Positions 1-9,379 of a stretch of DNA of 64,000 bases are shown here, piece by piece. Under the pieces are notes generated by a model, which saw only the letters and a program-made list of their open reading frames with translations, did not search any database and had not been told where the DNA came from. Position 1 is the stretch's first letter; every line of letters begins with the position of its first letter. The stretch spans positions 124,001-188,000 of the forward strand of contig JAIUNL010000006.1 of NCBI GenBank assembly GCA_020161835.1, read 5' to 3'. The DNA comes from Bacteroidota bacterium. GTDB lineage: Bacteria; Bacteroidota; JABWAT01. A program made the position numbers and the translations under genes.

Positions 1-694
1 GTTTTTTAGAAATCAGTTTTCCGCAAAAAAGAATAATAGGGAGGTCAGACGAAATCTGATTTTCCTTTTTCCAATCCCTCTTTTCTGCATCGGTGCCGCA
101 ATGAAAACGGTTATTATCAACAGCATAAGGCGTGAAAATAAGCTGGTCTTCTGTTGCTCCAAAATTTTTGAAGAAGGCCTTATTCCTTGATCCAATAAAC
201 AGAAACCGGGAAACCCGGTTGAAAACAGTCACCTTGAGCAGGATTTTTTTAAATTTTTGAAGAAATCCGGTTTTCATTTCTTCCTGATTTAATGGAGTTT
301 CTGCTCTCAGCCAGATTTTGGTTCCCGTAAACCATGCAGCAAAAATCGCCAGAAGGTGTGTCGGGTATCCCCATCCATGAATAATCAGAATTTCCGGGCG
401 GGTTTTGATCAGATGAAGTATCAAACCGGGATTAAACAATCCGCTAAACCCGGAAACGGATGGCCTTGGGCTAAAATTTTTAAAGAATCTTGACTTATAT
501 CCGTCTAAAAGTGGAATATCCCACTGGTATTTTACTCCAAAACCAGAGTCATGGTGTGATTTTAACCCCACATCAGAGCAATACCAGACTTCAAACCGGT
601 CTCCCCAGACTGAGGCCAGTCCTGCCATCATCGGGCTGAAGTATTGAATCGGGTGGCTCAGAATAAAAACGATTTTTGGTTTTTTTGATTTCAT
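1..694 (-). CDS. Glycosyltransferase (GT4-like), C-terminus cut by window edge
   Basis: An open reading frame starts at 694 and runs off the left edge, giving about 231 residues beginning MKSKKPKIVFILSHPIQYFSP. The opening SHPIQYFSP and the following donor-free N-terminal Rossmann half are typical of GT4-type enzymes from polysaccharide clusters. A stretch reading LIIHGWGYPTHLLA lies about residues 100-113, and the sequence reaches the linker FTPYAVDNN, where the nucleotide-sugar-binding half would begin. Its ATG overlaps the stop of the upstream glycosyltransferase gene by 4 bases (ATGA), so it belongs to the same operon. The sugar donor cannot be told. The C-terminal catalytic half lies outside the window. 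Confidence 0.85.
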   Translation of the reverse strand, partial: MKSKKPKIVFILSHPIQYFSPMMAGLASVWGDRFEVWYCSDVGLKSHHDSGFGVKYQWDIPLLDGYKSRFFKNFSPRPSVSGFSGLFNPGLILHLIKTRPEILIIHGWGYPTHLLAIFAAWFTGTKIWLRAETPLNQEEMKTGFLQKFKKILLKVTVFNRVSRFLFIGSRNKAFFKNFGATEDQLIFTPYAVDNNRFHCGTDAEKRDWKKENQISSDLPIILFCGKLISKK

Positions 695-2019
695 CGGGAA
701 CTGGCTTCCGGATAATGGCTGGTTACCATTTTGTAGTGGGCTGTTTCTGACTGAACCTCCCGGTTTATTTCCTGAAAGGAAAAATTTTCAATGCTTTTTT
801 TCAGGGATTCCGGATCGCCGGCTTTAAACAGGGTGCATCCGGTTTTATAAAAACCAGAAAGCTCTTTCGTTCCGCCCATATCAGATGCAATAATATTCAT
901 TCCCCTTGCAATTCCTTCATGAAAGACTAGTGGTCCAATTTCAATCCATTCAGACGGTATAATAAGGACATGAGAATGGTCCAATTTTGAAATCAGGTCT
1001 TCTCTTGATTCACTTTTTTCAAGGCTTACATCCTGCCGGGAAGAAAGTCGGCTGATTCCAGTTTTGATTTCTGAATCAGTGTCCGGACGGATGGTTCCGA
1101 GTAGTAAAAGCCTCCGGTTTTCTCTGATTACAAGCTTTTCCCAGGAAGAAACAAGGGTAAGAATACCTTTGATCTTTTCCATCCGTCCCATAAAAACAAA
1201 GGTTACAGGTTTATCGGGCCTAATGCCGGATGCTGGAAAGTCAATAAATCTGGGGTCAATTCCATGTCTGATCATGGTGATGATCTCCGGATTAATTTTA
1301 TTTATCAGGAGGATATTTCTGATATACTCTGAAAATACAAACCAATGTCCAGCCAGTAATTTAATTCTTTCAAATGACTGAAGCTCAAGGGAAACCAAAT
1401 GTTTCATTCTGAAAATAGCCGGAAGTTTATTCCAGGATAAAAGCGGAAGCAGAATTCCGGCCAATTTTGCGGCAAATACCGGAAGTTGGGTCAGATTGTG
1501 AATTTGACAGGAAGTACAATCAACCGGATTGGGTTTAATACTGCATTCTTCCCTGTTAAAACGGTATAAGGTTCCTTTAGGACAACTAACCGGAGTATGA
1601 TAACTGAAATAGAACGGAAGCCCGGGTGAAATCGATCTTAGTCCTTCAACCAGAGCAGTATTGATGGTTCCGGTATAACCGTGAAGGTGAATAAAATCCG
1701 GAATCCAATCCGGATTTTTATGAAAAAATGTTTTCCAGTCCGTTACCTGTACCGGGTCATATTTTCCATAAATCTGGTCAGTTGTTTCATTTTCCAGCCA
1801 GACACCGGCAACCGGAAAATCATCATAATTATAGATGGAGATCCGTACTGCCGAACCGGAGAAATCCAGTTTGTCTGCCATAGTACCAACCGGGATTGCG
1901 GCCACAATTCTGACTTCATGGCCACCTTTCCTTAAAAAACCTACAAGACCGGAAACATAGACTTCCGATCCGCCTGAATGGTCAGGATAGTAGTTATAGT
2001 TTGCAAGAAGGATTTTCAT
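691..2019 (-). CDS. Glycosyltransferase family 4 (GT-B fold)
   Basis: This 442-residue protein starts MKILLANYNYYPDHSGGSE, the glycine-rich acceptor-side loop of GT4 enzymes. A cysteine-rich insert around residues 145-173 (Cys, Cys, CxxC) resembles putative metal-binding loops seen in some GT4 proteins of surface-glycan clusters. The second Rossmann half begins near FVFMGRMEKIKG. The donor-binding E-x7-E region is seen as EWIEIGPLVFHEGIARG followed by DMGG. It transfers a sugar to a lipid-linked glycan on the cytoplasmic face of the inner membrane. Its start overlaps the upstream GT2 gene by 4 bases, and its stop overlaps the next gene by 4. The substrate is unknown. Confidence 0.9.
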   Translation of the reverse strand: MKILLANYNYYPDHSGGSEVYVSGLVGFLRKGGHEVRIVAAIPVGTMADKLDFSGSAVRISIYNYDDFPVAGVWLENETTDQIYGKYDPVQVTDWKTFFHKNPDWIPDFIHLHGYTGTINTALVEGLRSISPGLPFYFSYHTPVSCPKGTLYRFNREECSIKPNPVDCTSCQIHNLTQLPVFAAKLAGILLPLLSWNKLPAIFRMKHLVSLELQSFERIKLLAGHWFVFSEYIRNILLINKINPEIITMIRHGIDPRFIDFPASGIRPDKPVTFVFMGRMEKIKGILTLVSSWEKLVIRENRRLLLLGTIRPDTDSEIKTGISRLSSRQDVSLEKSESREDLISKLDHSHVLIIPSEWIEIGPLVFHEGIARGMNIIASDMGGTKELSGFYKTGCTLFKAGDPESLKKSIENFSFQEINREVQSETAHYKMVTSHYPEASSR

Positions 2020-2966
2020 CCTTTTTTCCCTGGTGATTTTAGAAAATTATACAATCCAGGGAAAAAACTGCCGGAAAGGTGTTTTAAAAAATTCACATTT
2101 ATTAAAATTTGAGGGTTGTTCTTTAAAGCTTCCAGGTAACAACGCCGGGCATCTTCATACATTGCCGACCCAAAATATTTATCACCCAATGATAAATAAT
2201 TTTTGAAGTAAATAGTTTTAAGTTCATTTTCTGTCAAAATGTTCTTTTCAAGTCCCATTTTGCTGAAATTGATTAAAATTAAAATAGTTGCCTTTTCCCC
2301 TGTTTTATTTAAAATCATTGAATTATGAAAATTATTTTTGTGTATACGATAAAAACCTAAGAGTTTGTCCAGATAAAGAGCATTATAATACAGACTCATA
2401 TTTAAACTAATGACCCAATCACCAATAATTGTATCACTTGGGATAGGGTAGACTTTTAACCAGGCTTCCCGCCGTGCGATAATTGTAGGAGCATTTATAT
2501 AGTAATTCTCTAATATATATTTAAATTCGTTTCTTAAATTTGGCCCTGGTGGGCGTGCGGGTTTTTGGTGGCTATTTAAAATATTGCCATCTGAATCGAT
2601 GGTAGTAAAATTACCAAATACAAAACCCACATCGGTATTGGTTTCCAATAAAGGAATTGTATTTAGGAAAAAGTTGTGATAATACTTGTCATCACCATCT
2701 AATCGTGCAATGTATTTTCCTTTGGTTTTTGAAAAAGCCTCATTAAATGAATAGTTAGCACCCTTATTATTATCGTGGTTTATTAATTGAATTCTTTTAT
2801 CATTAAATGTTAATAAGACTGATAATGAATTATCAGTGGATGAGTCATTAACAATGATTATTTCGAAGTTAAAATTACCCTCCTGAGAAAGCACACTCTT
2901 TACTGTTTCTTCTACCCATTTTTCAAAATTATAAACAAGAATAATTACGCTGATAAGTGGATTCAT
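2016..2966 (-). CDS. Glycosyltransferase family 2 (GT-A fold)
   Basis: A 316-residue protein with the GT2 hallmarks in order: an N-terminal strand VIILVYN, a nucleotide-binding NDSSTDNS near residues 40-47, and the metal-binding ARLDGDD around residues 90-96. Residues 250-316 resemble a short helical repeat tail (KYFGSAMYEDARRCYLEALKNNP, TPR-like). This may mediate contact with other assembly proteins and is inferred only. It shares 4 bases with the genes on both sides, so translation is probably coupled along the operon. Likely role: addition of one sugar during repeat-unit synthesis. Confidence 0.9.
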   Translation of the reverse strand: MNPLISVIILVYNFEKWVEETVKSVLSQEGNFNFEIIIVNDSSTDNSLSVLLTFNDKRIQLINHDNNKGANYSFNEAFSKTKGKYIARLDGDDKYYHNFFLNTIPLLETNTDVGFVFGNFTTIDSDGNILNSHQKPARPPGPNLRNEFKYILENYYINAPTIIARREAWLKVYPIPSDTIIGDWVISLNMSLYYNALYLDKLLGFYRIHKNNFHNSMILNKTGEKATILILINFSKMGLEKNILTENELKTIYFKNYLSLGDKYFGSAMYEDARRCYLEALKNNPQILINVNFLKHLSGSFFPGLYNFLKSPGKKG

Positions 2967-3523
2967 AGTTTGTTTTGATCTAAATACTCAGATTTTAATA
3001 CAGAATAAACAAGTTCATTCAGGTAACGACCATTTTTAAAAACACTTTCTCTTAATAGCCCCTCCATTTTAAATGAAAGACTTTCATATAATTTTATTGC
3101 TTTACTGTTGTCCTCTTGTACTTTTAAAAACAGTCTGTTAATGTTAAGGTTAGAAAAAGCAAAATATATAATTTTCTTTGTCACTTCTTTTGCATGTCCT
3201 TTTCCTTTTGCACTTTCATCACCAATGAAAAAAGCATATTCTGCCCGTCTGTGAATTAAGTTAACATCTTTAAGAAATGCCATCCCAATCAGTGTTTGAG
3301 TTTCAATTTCAACAATACCAAATGATACTAAAGGCAAATCTGATTTCGAAATATTCAGAATCCATTCCTCTTCTTTTTCTTGGTTAACATAAAATGGGTG
3401 TCCTGAGTAAAAATATCTAATTTCCTCGTAATTTCTCCAAAGCCAGGATTTCTTCGCATCCTCTTTTGTTAAAGCTCTTAAGATGATTTTATCCATATTT
3501 TCTTCCACTTGGTTAATTATCAA
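2963..3523 (-). CDS. GNAT family N-acetyltransferase (RimJ/RimL type)
   Basis: A 186-residue GNAT protein. The N-terminal strand IILRALTKEDAKKSWLWRN is typical of the RimJ/RimL-like Acetyltransf_3 group. The acetyl-CoA pyrophosphate loop is AKGKGHAKE (the R/Q-x-x-G-x-G/A position), and the C-terminal NSKAIKLYESLSF helix-strand is a common GNAT end. Because a DegT-type aminotransferase and a WbqC protein lie beside it, the likely substrate is an amino group on a nucleotide-activated deoxysugar, as in the 4-amino-4,6-dideoxyhexose pathways. That substrate is inferred. The gene overlaps the WbqC gene by 11 bases. Confidence 0.85.
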   Translation of the reverse strand: MIINQVEENMDKIILRALTKEDAKKSWLWRNYEEIRYFYSGHPFYVNQEKEEEWILNISKSDLPLVSFGIVEIETQTLIGMAFLKDVNLIHRRAEYAFFIGDESAKGKGHAKEVTKKIIYFAFSNLNINRLFLKVQEDNSKAIKLYESLSFKMEGLLRESVFKNGRYLNELVYSVLKSEYLDQNKL

Positions 3524-4217
3524 TTAACTCGAACTCATTTAACATTTCCAATATCTTCGATTTTGAATTAAACATTAACACATCAATAATAGAAAGGGAG
3601 GGCACGAAATCATTTTTAAACTGATTGTATGATATGTGATTTGTTTTTAAAAATTTAAGTTCAATATTTTGGGAGGAAAATATTGAATTAGAATAAAGCT
3701 CCTGCCCTCCGATTGGATTTACATAAATATTTGCATTCAACTCTTTACAAATTGAAATAACCTTGTTTTGTGATTTGACTTCTTTTGAAATATTCAAAGA
3801 AGAGGAAATGAGAAAATTTGTTTTTATTTCCAGATATTCACAAATCACCTTCAATGATGAAAAAATGAAATCCACTAAATTATCGTGTTTAGTATTTAAT
3901 ATATCATAGATAAGTGGAAAGACTTTTGGATACTCCGATGATTTAGTGTATGCTTGAGAGATTGTCTTTAACATTTTATCTCGCCATTCTATATTATTGC
4001 TGATAAATGAATTGCAAATTAAAGCGTTTGAACTTAAGTCCTTTATTGGAATAGAAATTAAAAAATCTTTTCCATTCAATAAGATTCTGTTTCGGTTGAT
4101 CCAACCTTGCTTTATAAATGTACAATCATCATAAATCACAAATGTATCAGCTAAGTTTATAAGTTGAAAATATCCAATATATGGAAAAAAATAGGGTTGC
4201 ATAATGGCAACAGTCAT
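3513..4217 (-). CDS. WbqC-like family protein
   Basis: The 234-residue protein opens with MTVAIMQPYFFPYIGYFQLI and continues with DTFVIYDDC and QGWINRNRIL, the signature N-terminus of the WbqC family (PF08889). These proteins occur in O-antigen and capsule clusters beside aminotransferases and acetyltransferases. Their biochemical role is not firmly settled, though acylation of aminosugars has been suggested. The context here (GNAT downstream, DegT upstream) fits modification of an amino deoxysugar. No membrane segment is visible. A 188-bp gap upstream to the DegT gene is the longest break within the left half of the operon. Confidence 0.88.
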   Translation of the reverse strand: MTVAIMQPYFFPYIGYFQLINLADTFVIYDDCTFIKQGWINRNRILLNGKDFLISIPIKDLSSNALICNSFISNNIEWRDKMLKTISQAYTKSSEYPKVFPLIYDILNTKHDNLVDFIFSSLKVICEYLEIKTNFLISSSLNISKEVKSQNKVISICKELNANIYVNPIGGQELYSNSIFSSQNIELKFLKTNHISYNQFKNDFVPSLSIIDVLMFNSKSKILEMLNEFELIDN

Positions 4218-4405
4218 TGCGGATAATTCCCTGTCAGTTAATTTTAAATTTGTAGCACAGAATAATTAGATAATAAAAAATAAATTATTTAAAGTACATT
4301 GACAGATAGTATTTCATCATTGTGATACCGTTATTTCAAAATTGAGTGATCCGGCGCCAACAATGAAAACCGGATTTTGGAAAATTGAAATCCGTTCACC
4401 TAAAG

Positions 4406-5488
4406 TCATAGTCTGTCCATGGTTTCCCGGATAATCCGGCAGATCATTTTTACTTCTGCTGGTTTCAAATCGGGATAAAGAGGAAGGCAAAGTGCCCTTG
4501 AAGACAGTTCTTCCGAAACCGGGCAGGATTGGGGTTCCACATAGTTAACTGTATTCAGTGAGGGATAAAAATATCGCCTCGGGTAAACCTGATAGGCATT
4601 CAGGGCAGTTTTTACAGCAAGAAGATCAGATTCTTTGCTGAAAAAAACAGGAAAGTATCCGTAGTTGAATTCAAGCCCGGCTGGTACATTTGGAATCCTT
4701 ATTGATGTTGACTTCAATTCTTCACGGTATTGATCAGAACGTTCCTTTCTTGAAGAAATGATGTTGTCAAGATAGGGGAAAACGGCCAGACCCATTGCTG
4801 CCTGAAATTCTGATGACTTTCCGTTGATGCCTACCTCCCAGAAATCTTCTGGGCCGTTGTGTCCGAAATTTCTCATATGGCTGATTTTATGGGCAAGGTC
4901 ATCCTTGTTGGTAAAAAGGGCACCCCCTTCAATGGTGTGAAAAAGTTTGGTAGCATGAAAACTGACCATTGAAATGTCACCGTAGGAAGCGAGGGATTTG
5001 CCCTGATACCTGCATCCAAATCCGTGGGCAGCATCGTAAATGACTTTTAAATTATATTCTGCAGCAATTTTTTCAATTTCATCAACGGGACAGGGGTAAC
5101 CGTAAACATGAGTTGCCAGAATACCGGTTGTTTCACTGGTAATATTTTTCCGAATTTCCGCCGGCGAAATGCAAAAAGTGGTCTCATCAATATCTGCAAA
5201 AACGGGTTTACACCGTTCCCACACCAGACTTGACGTTGTTGCCACATAAGAAAAAGGAGTAGTTATAACTTCTCCTTTCAGATCTGCGGCACGAATTGCA
5301 ATTTGAAGGGCAACAGTACCGTTTGTCATTAAAAAAACATGCTTTACACCAAAATACTCTTTTAGCCTTTCCTCCAGCTCAAAAACGAGCGGACCGTGAT
5401 TTGTTAAATGACACCGTTCCCAAATTGATTCGAGGTATTTGGTATATTCTGCCAAAGGTGGAAGGAATGACATTGTGACGTTTATCAT
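4406..5488 (-). CDS. DegT/DnrJ/EryC1/StrS-family PLP sugar aminotransferase
   Basis: A 360-residue PLP enzyme of fold type I. The Schiff-base lysine is Lys181 in SFHATKLFHTIEGG, and the pyridine-nitrogen aspartate is Asp152 in YDAAHGFG. The N-terminal MTNGTVALQIAI holds the phosphate-binding Thr/Ser region. Family members convert a keto-sugar nucleotide (commonly a 4-keto-6-deoxy-hexose) to the amino sugar using glutamate. The required NDP-sugar 4,6-dehydratase is not in this window and must be encoded elsewhere. The start overlaps the upstream glycosyltransferase stop by 4 bases. Confidence 0.93.
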   Translation of the reverse strand: MINVTMSFLPPLAEYTKYLESIWERCHLTNHGPLVFELEERLKEYFGVKHVFLMTNGTVALQIAIRAADLKGEVITTPFSYVATTSSLVWERCKPVFADIDETTFCISPAEIRKNITSETTGILATHVYGYPCPVDEIEKIAAEYNLKVIYDAAHGFGCRYQGKSLASYGDISMVSFHATKLFHTIEGGALFTNKDDLAHKISHMRNFGHNGPEDFWEVGINGKSSEFQAAMGLAVFPYLDNIISSRKERSDQYREELKSTSIRIPNVPAGLEFNYGYFPVFFSKESDLLAVKTALNAYQVYPRRYFYPSLNTVNYVEPQSCPVSEELSSRALCLPLYPDLKPAEVKMICRIIRETMDRL

Positions 5489-6642
5489 GAATTACCCGCT
5501 TTTAAAAGGATTTCGAACAATTTTTCCTCCGGCTGAGTAATAAATTGATTATTGATTGAATTATTAGCGTTTTTTCCTATCAATTCCCATTTTGATTTCA
5601 TTTGCCATGCCCTTTCCATTGCAGCAGAGAAGGCGTTTATTGATGGTGCTTCTGCAACAAAACCAGAAATGCCGTCGGTGATGAGTTCTGCATTTCCACC
5701 AACATCGGTAACTATTGATGGCCTGCCACAAAACATTGCCTCAGTTAAAGCTAGCGGTTTCCCTTCACCGGTTGAACAAAGCAGAAGTATTTCAGCATCC
5801 TTCCAAATTTCTCCGATATTTTTTGAATAGCCCCTGAAAAACACGCGATTATTTAAATTATAAAAAGAGACCAGATCTTTAAGCCATTCCAAATCAGGAC
5901 CGGAACCCCAAAATTCAAAAATCCAATTTCTGTCTTTCCATCGATCAGTTCCTAAAATTGAGATAATAATATCCTGGCCTTTTACTTTTGCTTCAAGGCG
6001 GGCAACGGATAACATTTTAACCGGGTTGTCCTGGGTTCTAACCGGGAAGGAAAGATAGTCATGGGAAGTAAGATTTGCAGGATTGTTTAATACAATTGAG
6101 TTGTTCAGTGGAAGAGCAAGTACTCGTCTGGCAGATTCCCTGTTTCTCTCAGAAACAAAAACACAAAAGGTAGAATTCTGGAAAAATTCTCTTGCCTTAA
6201 TGTACCAGTTTTTATCAAGTGAATAATTTTCATCATGATATTGAGATATTATAATATAAGGGCGATTCAGCTTTTCAATAATTTCCACCAAATGTGGATG
6301 ACCAATTATATCATAAGTGCCGGCATTGTTTATACATATAACATCAGGATTGAAAATAGTTAAAGGTTTGGATTCTTTTAAACTATTCTGGAATTTGCTG
6401 ATGATGAATTCTGCATTCCTGAGTAATATATTTGGAATTCTCTCATATCTTTTCCTTTTATGAAGGATTGCTCCTTTTAATTCGATAGTATAATATTTAG
6501 GTGAATGATCTTCCTTCCAGTCAAAAACTGACACAAAAACCTTATGGCCATTTGCCAGAGCTAATTCAGCTGATTTATAAAATAACAAATCACAAGAACC
6601 AAACGGTATGCCGTTTGTAAGTGTTATAAAAGCAATTTTCAA
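5485..6642 (-). CDS. Glycosyltransferase family 4
   Basis: A 385-residue GT-B enzyme. The N-terminal half starts KIAFITLTNGIPFGSCDLLFY, and the C-terminal donor half begins near MLSVARLEAKVKGQD. The donor-site motif STGEGKPLALTEAMFCGRPSIV followed by TDVGGNAELI shows the expected E-x7-E glutamates. It is a cytoplasmic or peripheral enzyme that elongates the glycan. It abuts the next upstream GT4 gene without a gap (6642/6643) and overlaps the DegT gene by 4 bases. The donor sugar is unknown. Confidence 0.92.
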   Translation of the reverse strand: MKIAFITLTNGIPFGSCDLLFYKSAELALANGHKVFVSVFDWKEDHSPKYYTIELKGAILHKRKRYERIPNILLRNAEFIISKFQNSLKESKPLTIFNPDVICINNAGTYDIIGHPHLVEIIEKLNRPYIIISQYHDENYSLDKNWYIKAREFFQNSTFCVFVSERNRESARRVLALPLNNSIVLNNPANLTSHDYLSFPVRTQDNPVKMLSVARLEAKVKGQDIIISILGTDRWKDRNWIFEFWGSGPDLEWLKDLVSFYNLNNRVFFRGYSKNIGEIWKDAEILLLCSTGEGKPLALTEAMFCGRPSIVTDVGGNAELITDGISGFVAEAPSINAFSAAMERAWQMKSKWELIGKNANNSINNQFITQPEEKLFEILLKAGNS

Positions 6643-7719
6643 TTAATTATCCCTTTCTTCAATCTCTTGGTAAAGTTCAACAACCTGATCAGCAATTTTG
6701 TCCCAGCTAAAATTTGAAACAGCGGCTTCTCGACCTTTTTTCCCCATCATCATCCCCAAATCTCTGTCGAAATATAGACGTAGAATTGTATGATAAAAAA
6801 AATCAGCATCAGGGTCTGAAACAAAAGAATACTCTGGTTTACAATAACTCAGAGTGCCTCCAAAGTTTGTTGTTAAAATTGGTAACCCAGTACTCATTGC
6901 TTCAAGTATTCCATTATTTGCAGTTGCATCAATTAGAGGAAGAAAGAGTAATGAGCTGTTTTGATATAAGGATAGTAGGTTTTCATCGGAAAGTCCTTCA
7001 TAAAAATGAACCGTCGGATAACCGGCAATTTCCATCAAATCAAAAGTGCGTTTTGATTTTGGTATTGCCAAGTCAAAATGAATATCTGAATGATTTCGGC
7101 AAACAAGATGAATTACCTTTTTTAACATGTTGAAGTCCCGAAGCCATTGACCAACAAAAACAACTCGGAATTCACTCTTATAATTAGATATAGGTTGGAA
7201 AAAATTAGTGTCCACACCATGGGGGATAAAAGTAACTCTACCTGGTAGTCCTTCTTCAAAAAATTCACGGTTATGATTTGTTAAAACAATCAGTTGATTT
7301 AATGGTTCAAAGAATTTACTTGGCTTTATGCTATGAATTTTATACCAGCCTGCAGGTTGGTGCTGGGTTGCTATTAAAGTGTTTTTTCTGGAAAAACCAG
7401 AGTTGTTTAATTTTCTGAAATTGTTTTCCCAATATGCAAAATGAAAAATCTCATTTTGATAGTTACCAGTTAATAATTTCTTCTGTAACCTTTCCGTTGC
7501 ATGATATAATGGGGGTGTGAGTCCTAAAAGGTCTCTTTTTGTCAGCCGCCAGTAAATAGACTTCCAAATTGCAACATGAGTTTGGTGATCAATAAAGGTC
7601 GACCTGGATGGAATTCTTTTGGTAATTTGATCAAAAAGTACATCATAGCCACTGTGATGGCCCATGTGTGAAAATGTCTCCCTGATCAGGTTGATTGGGG
7701 GTGGTGTGGGTTCAGTCAT
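6643..7719 (-). CDS. Glycosyltransferase family 4
   Basis: A 358-residue GT-B glycosyltransferase. Visible landmarks are an acceptor-side segment TLIATQHQPAGWY, the interdomain FIPHGVDTNFF (an HGVD loop common in GT4 proteins), the donor-domain strand FRVVFVGQWLRDF, and DATANNGILEAMSTGLPIL with GG shortly after, corresponding to the E-x7-E region. One of the expected glutamates is replaced by Asn/Ala (DATANNGILE), so the donor site is slightly atypical. It overlaps the upstream GT2 gene by 8 bases. Confidence 0.9.
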   Translation of the reverse strand: MTEPTPPPINLIRETFSHMGHHSGYDVLFDQITKRIPSRSTFIDHQTHVAIWKSIYWRLTKRDLLGLTPPLYHATERLQKKLLTGNYQNEIFHFAYWENNFRKLNNSGFSRKNTLIATQHQPAGWYKIHSIKPSKFFEPLNQLIVLTNHNREFFEEGLPGRVTFIPHGVDTNFFQPISNYKSEFRVVFVGQWLRDFNMLKKVIHLVCRNHSDIHFDLAIPKSKRTFDLMEIAGYPTVHFYEGLSDENLLSLYQNSSLLFLPLIDATANNGILEAMSTGLPILTTNFGGTLSYCKPEYSFVSDPDADFFYHTILRLYFDRDLGMMMGKKGREAAVSNFSWDKIADQVVELYQEIEERDN

Positions 7720-8590
7720 GATTTACCAACAACTTTTTAAGAGATCCGGCAAAAAACCGGTTAAAACGGGCGTATTTTTTTATAAAGAAAAGTGTAAGCA
7801 AAAGGAGGCTTTTCCTGAAACGTGAAATTTCACAGTGCTGGCTGACAAGATAAATAACCCGGTACCAGGTTTTATCTTCGATTTTCCGGTCAAGAAGTGG
7901 TTTTAAATGTTTGAATTCACCTTGAATTGCATGCGCACGAATTCTGATAAATTCCCGATGCATAGCCAATGGCTGACTGGTAGTCTTTGATCCTTCGTGA
8001 ACGCGGAATTTTGCTAAAACCCTGTTGGTATAAGTCACATTCGGGAACAAGGCCAGATACCTGATAAAAAATGCCTGATCAAAACAATATCTGTACTCTT
8101 CCGGAAAGAAACCGGTTTTCCTTACCTGTTCAGTTGCTGTCCAGAAACCGGGCTGATGAAAAACTGCCTGGTCAAGCAAAAGATTTTGTGCAGACAGGTC
8201 TTTCTGCACAACTAAAGTTTCCTTTTCTGCAGAGAAATTAATTACCGTTCCCGCAATGGTTTTTGCGCCCGACTGATACAATGCTGAGACCACCGCCAGT
8301 GCATCAGGCGCGAGTAAGTCATCTGAGTTAATCCAGGTGAAAAGTTCACCTGTTGCCCGGCTGAGTCCTTTGTTAATGGCATGTGCCTGGCCATTATCCG
8401 GTTCGCTTACCCACCAGCTCAGCGACTGGTCATATTTTCTGATCACATCTATTGTTTGATCTGTGCTTCCACCATCAATAACCATTAATTCAAGTGACGG
8501 ATAGTTCTGTCCCAGAATAGATTGAATGGTTTCTTCAATCAAATACCCCTGGTTGAATGAGGGAATGACTATTGAGATTTTAGGAATCAT
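7712..8590 (-). CDS. Glycosyltransferase family 2
   Basis: A 292-residue GT-A protein of the WcaA/RfbF type. It has IVIPSFNQGYLIEETIQSIL at the N-terminus, DGGSTDQTIDVI for the nucleotide contact, SEPDNGQAHAINKGL, and the metal-binding NSDD around residues 90-93. This form (with WWVSEPDNGQ) is abundant in O-antigen loci and usually adds a hexose or deoxyhexose. It overlaps both neighbours by 4-8 bases. No transmembrane helices are evident, so it is likely cytoplasmic and membrane-associated. Confidence 0.92.
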   Translation of the reverse strand: MIPKISIVIPSFNQGYLIEETIQSILGQNYPSLELMVIDGGSTDQTIDVIRKYDQSLSWWVSEPDNGQAHAINKGLSRATGELFTWINSDDLLAPDALAVVSALYQSGAKTIAGTVINFSAEKETLVVQKDLSAQNLLLDQAVFHQPGFWTATEQVRKTGFFPEEYRYCFDQAFFIRYLALFPNVTYTNRVLAKFRVHEGSKTTSQPLAMHREFIRIRAHAIQGEFKHLKPLLDRKIEDKTWYRVIYLVSQHCEISRFRKSLLLLTLFFIKKYARFNRFFAGSLKKLLVNHD

Positions 8591-9375
8591 TTTTTGCGGA
8601 TTGATTTCAGTGTTTGGGAAAAATCTGCCTTATCGAAAATAAAACACTTTCCCCCGATACTTAAATCTGTTATTTTCTTTTTGGATTTGGAATACATATA
8701 ATCAGCAATCTTATATGCCATCTCTGATGCCTCAATATTTGGTTGAGGAAAAATTTGCCCTTTGAAATAATCTGGATGAAAATGACTTTGATCCTCTGTT
8801 TCAAGTAAAATATTTGAATTAGGGGCTCCAATAGTTACATAGTTATGATCAACACCAACTAAATACACATTTTTGAAACCCATAAAAAAAGCCAATTGAA
8901 GCATAACATATGTGACAGTATTGCCCTCTCCAAATATTGGAAAATAATTAAAAGGCATAAACTCAAAACCACCACTTGTGAATAAATTTACCCGATTAGT
9001 ATTTTTGCTTAAATATTTATTTGCAGGTTCATTTGAAATAAAGGAGGGAATTGTTGTTTTATTCATGAAATCAATTGACTGATTAATTACCTCTCTGTCT
9101 ACACTTACATAAAAATCAGGTCTCCAATTGTATTTATCAAACAATAAATAAATTTTATTTGAAGCAAATGTATAGTAGTCATTCAAATGCTCCATATTGA
9201 TTCCATTTAAGGATGGACCATTTCCAATGATGAAACAATCTTGATCAACATGTTTATTTTTATATGCTTCCAAATTGTGTCCATGGTTTTTTCTCCATAG
9301 GTAATATTCTTTATCCCATAGTCTGGCAATTATGTCTTCCCGAAAGGGCTCAAGTATTCGTGTTATTACTTTCAT
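8587..9375 (-). CDS. DUF115/MptE-like protein, GT42 (Maf/sialyltransferase)-like
   Basis: A 262-residue protein with an N-terminal nucleotide-binding loop CFIIGNGPSLNGINMEHL (residues 47-64). This closely matches the AGNGPSLKEID loop I recall from GT42 sialyltransferases and the equivalent loop of DUF115/Maf proteins. Further on, GNTVTYVMLQLAFFMGFK followed by VYLVGVDHNY matches the family's second conserved block (A-x-x-x-G-Y/F-K-x-I/V-x-L-x-G-V/I-D). Maf proteins transfer nonulosonic acids from CMP donors. With a CMP-sugar cytidylyltransferase a few genes away, a transferase for a CMP-activated acid is the best guess. A pterin-kinase-like activity (MptE is the other known DUF115 member) is less likely here. 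Confidence 0.75.
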   Translation of the reverse strand: MKVITRILEPFREDIIARLWDKEYYLWRKNHGHNLEAYKNKHVDQDCFIIGNGPSLNGINMEHLNDYYTFASNKIYLLFDKYNWRPDFYVSVDREVINQSIDFMNKTTIPSFISNEPANKYLSKNTNRVNLFTSGGFEFMPFNYFPIFGEGNTVTYVMLQLAFFMGFKNVYLVGVDHNYVTIGAPNSNILLETEDQSHFHPDYFKGQIFPQPNIEASEMAYKIADYMYSKSKKKITDLSIGGKCFIFDKADFSQTLKSIRKK

Positions 9376-9379
9376 ATAA

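Noticed and set aside
8587..9375. MptE-type pterin diphosphokinase
   Set aside because: The DUF115 fold fits but the polysaccharide operon and a CMP-sugar synthetase make a GT42/Maf-like transferase the better call.
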